Positions 50,566 through 64,000 of a stretch of 64,000 nt of DNA are shown here, one piece after another. The stretch lies in assembly GCF_019097595.1 (NCBI RefSeq), contig NC_080719.1:15893501-15957500 (forward strand). Reading direction: 5' to 3'. A program made the translations under genes and the position numbers. Source of the DNA: Hemibagrus wyckioides. Its lineage: Eukaryota; Chordata; Actinopteri; Siluriformes; Bagridae. Position 1 is the first letter of the stretch, and each line of letters starts with the position of its first letter. The notes beneath the pieces are model-generated. The model saw only the letters and a list, made by a program, of their open reading frames with translations, ran no database searches and was not told where the DNA came from.

Positions 50566-51234
50566 CACTGGTCAGCCATAACATTATGAGCACTGACAGG
50601 TGAAGTGAATAGCACTGATAAACTCATCATGGCACCTGTTAGTGGGTGGGATATATCAGGCAGCAAGTGAACATTTTGTCCTCAAAGTTGATGTGTTAGA
50701 AGCAGGAAAAATGGGCAAGCGTATGGATTTGAGCGAGTTTGACAAGGGCCAAATTGTGATGGCTAGACGACTGGATCAGAGCATCTCCAAAACTGCAGCT
50801 CTTGTGGGGTGTTCCCGGGCTGCAGTGGTCAGTATCTATCAAAAGTGGTCCAAGGAAGGAACAGTGGTGAACCAGCGACAGGCTGGCCCGTGTGATCCAA
50901 TCTAATAGACGAGCTACTGTTGCTCAAATTGGAAAAAAAAAGTTAATGCTGGTTCTGATAGAATGGTGTCAGAATACACAGTGCATTGCAGTTTGTTGCG
51001 TATGGGGCTGCATAGCTGCAGACCAATCAGGGTGCCCATGCTGACCCCATCCTCCACCTCACAACTTACAGGACTCAAAGGATCTGCTGCTAAAATCTTG
51101 GTTCCAGATACCACAACACACCTTCAAGGATCTTCTGGAGTACATGCCTTGTTGGTTCAGGGCTATTTTGGCAGCAAAATGGGGACCGACACAATATTAG
51201 GCAGGTGGTCAAAATGTTATGGCTGATTGTTGTG
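50566..51234 (+). mobile_element. Tc1-like element, family 2, internally deleted copy C
   Basis: Ends CACTGGTCAGCCATAACATT at the left and, reversed, CACAACAATCAGCCATAACA at the right, with TA at 51235-51236. It keeps the N-terminal transposase region (about 50711-50905: [34 protein letters not shown]) and a 3' part with GACTCAAAGGATCTGCTGCT. The junction after CCCATGCTGACCCCATCC removes the catalytic core. Size is 669 bp against about 1180 bp for copy B. It lies just past the bsg 3' end. Confidence 0.88.
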
Positions 51235-51250
51235 TATATGATGTCAGTTT

Positions 51251-51365
51251 AACAGTATAGGATTTGCAGAGGTACTGTGTCTTCAGCTATTCTTGATGTC
51301 TATTTTACTACTACAAAGCAATAGTTTGAAAGGTTCTCCTATTTAGTTCCCATTTTGGCTGTAAA
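51251..51365 (+). repeat. Direct repeat of a bsg 3' UTR segment
   Basis: Resembles 49680-49794: both contain TATTCTTGATGTCTAT, then TTACTACTACAAAGCAAT, GTTTGAAAG and a CTTAGTT/ATTTAGTT end, in the same order and orientation, about 1.57 kb apart. The downstream copy has an extra ~15 bases after GGATTT. Confidence 0.8.
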
Positions 51366-51884
51366 CTTTTATTAGAAAAACAACGATCTAGGGTTTTCTT
51401 TAAATGGTGCCCAGACAAACAAACAAACAAAAAACCCCAGCCAGTATGATACAGTTTTGCAGGTGGAAAACCCTTGTTGATGAGAAGAGGTCTAAGGAGA
51501 ATGGGCAGACTGGCAGATGGTTAGCAGAATGCCCCAGTGAGATCCGCTCCAGTCAGCCAGGAACAGGACAACTGTGATCACATGTCTTGTTTTGATGAGC
51601 CTTTGATGTATCTAACTTTTATACACTTGTGTGGGCTACCACTAAAATAATATCTGGATTAATGATGGTCTATCTTCCATTCATGGACACAGTGGACTTC
51701 ATCCTCTGATGTGTTTAGCTTTACATAGATGCTCCACTTTTGCCTATACTCACAAAACATAGTAACTACATGCTCAAAACAAATAAATGATTTTGGTTAA
51801 AATAACACGAAATTTTTAGCTGTGATACCCACAGATTCTAAAATTCACATACTATAAACATGTCCTGTTTTCAGTAGACTGCCA

Positions 51885-52080
51885 TGGCAGTGATAGCTCA
51901 GTGGTTAAGATGTTAGCTTACTGAGCAGAAGGTTGTGAGTTCAAATGCAAAGGCCACCACACTACCACTGTTGGGCCCTTGAGCAAGGTCCTTTACCCCA
52001 GATTGTTCAGATGTGTAAAAGAGATAAATGTTAGTCGCTCTGGGGAATCTATCAAATGCCGTAAATACATAATAGTAAAG
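51885..52080 (+). repeat. tRNA-derived SINE (GTTAGTCGCTCTGG tail)
   Basis: Good tRNA-like head: GTGATAGCTCAGTGGTTAAG (A-box) and GGTTGTGAGTTCAAATGCAA (B-box). Core is CTACCACTGTTGGGCCCTTG and tail TTAGTCGCTCTGGGGAATCT. It is the best-preserved head of the family in the window and sits between bsg and hcn2. Confidence 0.88.
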
Positions 52081-52117
52081 GCAGCCATGCTTATTAAATC
52101 TGCAGTTATTTTACTCA

Positions 52118-52131
52118 GCACCAGATGGCGC
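52118..52131 (+). promoter_or_regulatory. CTCF-like motif between bsg and hcn2
   Basis: GCACCAGATGGCGC fits CCASYAGRKGGCRC with one mismatch at the first base. It has the same orientation as the motif at 41141. Function is inferred only from the motif. Confidence 0.4.
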
Positions 52132-52559
52132 CTTTGATTTACTGATGAGTTTCTTCTCCCTGTACCAGTGACTATGGCTCAGCGCACTAGACCACCAGAT
52201 CTTCTAGACCAAATAAATAACGTTGTGAAACGTACCAGCCAAATAAATAAATAAACGACATGATTTTGGATATAGTGACTTATTTGATGTTACAGTTTAT
52301 TACTATTGTGATTTTAATTAGGCTATTATTTATTGACGTATCATGTAGGGCATTACTAGTAACAGCTGATGCTCTCTCGATCCTAGAATTTAATAAAATT
52401 ATTAAGTCTATTATTGTTATCTTTGTTGATGATGATTAGGATGATGATAATCATGATGATGATTGTTGTTATGCCATGCAACTACCACCAGTTGCTCTCT
52501 CTCTCTCTCTCTTCAATTCTCTTACTTAATCTAAAATAAATATATATTTAGATGAGCAA

Positions 52560-52748
52560 CACGGTTTTTGGTTTGAAGGCGCTCCGGGCTGTGCAGGCAG
52601 CTCACGGATGCCACTGTAGCCATAGCAACGCGCCGCGCGCGCGGTCTCTCCGCCACGATTGGTGTCGTCGGGAAGAAGTAAATCCGCGCCGCCGCGTCTC
52701 CGCCTTCACACTCTGATCTCCGCCCGGTAGAAGAGCCGTTTCACCACC
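52560..52748 (+). promoter_or_regulatory. hcn2: hcn2 proximal promoter and 5' UTR
   Basis: CpG-rich stretch with an RFX X-box (GTAGCCATAGCAAC, 52616-52629), a GC-rich CGCGCCGCGCGCGCGG block, an inverted CCAAT box (ATTGG, 52658-52662) and no TATA box. The start codon follows with an optimal context (CCACCATGG). Confidence 0.65.

Positions 52749-64000
<11,252 letters not shown>

Noticed and set aside
51890..51965. tRNA gene at the head of the SINE
   Set aside because: A- and B-box-like words are present, but the sequence continues into the SINE core and tail and does not fold as a complete tRNA by eye.

Overview
This window is nuclear DNA from a ray-finned fish, most likely a teleost. The evidence is three spliced, vertebrate-specific genes, AT-rich intergenic DNA full of simple repeats, several Tc1-like DNA transposon families, and tRNA-derived SINEs with fish-type tails. 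The order of fish is not certain; the repeat mix resembles otophysans such as catfish, but that is an impression only. I see no prokaryotic operons, CRISPR arrays or viral genes.

Layout. Bases 1-24170 hold no gene I can support. They carry microsatellites, two dead copies and one near-intact copy of Tc1-like elements, remnants of a third Tc1-like family, SINEs and other dispersed repeats. The + strand gene fstl3 (follistatin-like 3, 5 coding exons) spans 24473-28963, with a 3' UTR to about 30180. Bases 30180-41690 form a gene-poor gap. The + strand gene bsg (basigin/CD147, 8 coding exons including the photoreceptor-type Ig0 exon) spans 41937-49003, with a 3' UTR to about 50400. A 2.3 kb spacer follows. 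The + strand gene hcn2 (hyperpolarization-activated cation channel 2) starts at 52749. Its exons 1-3 lie at 52749-53548, 57384-57807 and 61935-62096, and the gene runs off the right edge.

All splice junctions of the three genes were placed by hand. Each has GT/AG ends and keeps frame. The three genes are also neighbours on human 19p13.3, where FSTL3 lies on the other side of HCN2, so this is a rearranged piece of an old vertebrate linkage group. The proteins do not share one pathway: Fstl3 is a secreted activin/myostatin antagonist, basigin is a membrane chaperone of monocarboxylate transporters, and Hcn2 carries the pacemaker/Ih current.

The most interesting non-coding signals are a near-perfect REST/NRSF (RE1) site in hcn2 intron 1, an RFX X-box and inverted CCAAT box in the hcn2 promoter, CTCF-like motifs on either side of bsg, a duplicated piece of the bsg 3' UTR, and two nearly complete Tc1 copies with different defects. 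I did not find a wholly new biological system.
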